DNA of 13,116 nucleotides from NCBI GenBank assembly GCA_963552605.1, contig CAUVKI010000048.1:1-13116 (forward strand). Reading direction: 5' to 3'. Position numbers and translations under genes: made by a program. This DNA is from CAUVKI01 sp963552605. GTDB lineage: Bacteria; Bacillota; Clostridia; Tissierellales; Peptoniphilaceae. Below are positions 12,708 to 13,116 of the stretch, piece by piece; positions within the stretch are counted from its first letter, which is position 1, and each line of letters starts with the position of its first letter. A model generated the notes under the pieces. That model was given only the letters and a program-made list of their open reading frames with translations, was not told the origin of the DNA and did no database searches.

Positions 12708-13116
12708 TCATTGATTTCAGCCAATCTCTATTTGTAATACTTTTGACCATATTTTCTGTTAGTAGATTTATAGTTTCACATAATCTGTCCACGACATCAT
12801 TAAGAGTATTAAATACTTCATTTTTAAATCCCATAGAACGAATTTGTTTCCATATTTGTTCTATGGGATTCATTTTAAAGGTTCTACCGCTCCATATGCA
12901 TAGCTGTATTCTCTTATATGATGGCAAGGAACGCTCGGTCTTATGTTTTTATTGCACCAACAGTATTTAGGTTTGTTTATTCTTCCAAATCCTGCTTCGT
13001 CTTGAAACATTATTCTTACTTTTTTATCAGGATAATCGTTTCTTAATTCTTTTCCCATGTCGTTAATTTTTTTTTTGAAGATTCTATAACCTCTTCACTC
13101 GCTTTTTTAGGGTGTT
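12703..13116 (-). pseudogene. IS630-family transposase, frameshifted and internally deleted, runs off the window
   Basis: Read from the right edge: HPKKASEEVIESS, then a run of ten A (13067-13076) where the frame changes by -1, then NDMGKELRNDYPDKKVRIMF and QDEAGFGRINKPKYCW, which carries the first DDE Asp, then HHIREYSYAYGAVEPL. At about 12874-12880 the sequence jumps and changes frame again, directly to MNPIEQIWKQIRSMGFKNEV, which carries the catalytic Glu, and to the natural end NRDWLKSMI. Comparison with the usual family layout indicates that about 60-70 residues are missing, including the DGAAWH-type second Asp. The element is therefore inactive. It is a different IS630 lineage from the remnant at 9815 (DEAGFGR versus DETG). 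The stop codon overlaps the beginning of the truncated HEPN frame, so the IS end must lie within about 20 bases of 12703. Confidence 0.85.

Overview
The window reads as a chromosomal segment of a low-to-mid G+C, strictly anaerobic Gram-positive bacterium (Clostridia or Tissierellia type). The reasons are a single-polypeptide pyruvate:ferredoxin oxidoreductase, strong AAGGAGG-type ribosome binding sites, a BlaI/M56-peptidase pair, and gene families typical of Firmicutes. The species cannot be named from the sequence alone.

Left part (1-9756), ordinary housekeeping and stress genes. In order: the start of an Rpn/PD-(D/E)XK nuclease-like gene running off the left edge (minus); a 12-TM-type MFS exporter of the macrolide-efflux-like branch (minus, with terminator); a divergently transcribed pyridoxal/pyridoxamine kinase; a full-length nifJ behind a strong extended -10 promoter; a bidirectional terminator; a minus-strand operon of a BlaI-type repressor and an M56 (BlaR1-like) membrane metallopeptidase, with operator-like repeats in its promoter; and a divergent gene for a soluble protein with two zinc ribbons, closed by a strong terminator. 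nifJ makes acetyl-CoA and reduced ferredoxin. The kinase supplies PLP. The BlaI/M56 pair is probably an envelope-stress or antibiotic-responsive switch, although no penicillin-binding sensor domain is visible.

Right part (9757-13116), an AT-rich accessory stretch with decayed DNA. It begins with a doubly frameshifted, truncated IS630-family transposase. Next come three small minus-strand genes of unknown function that look like an immunity-gene cassette, followed by about 300 bases with no convincing gene. It ends with the C-terminal two-thirds of a MAE_28990/MAE_18760-type HEPN nuclease (RxxxxH motif present, N-terminus missing). That gene is cut directly at the end of a second IS630-family transposase, which carries a frameshift in an A10 run and an internal deletion removing the second catalytic Asp.

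No complete new defence system is visible. The points most worth a second look are the small-gene cassette with its duplicated leader and overlapping reading frames, the IS-decapitated HEPN gene, the M56 protein with an unfamiliar extracellular domain, and the inverted repeat that spans the nifJ promoter.
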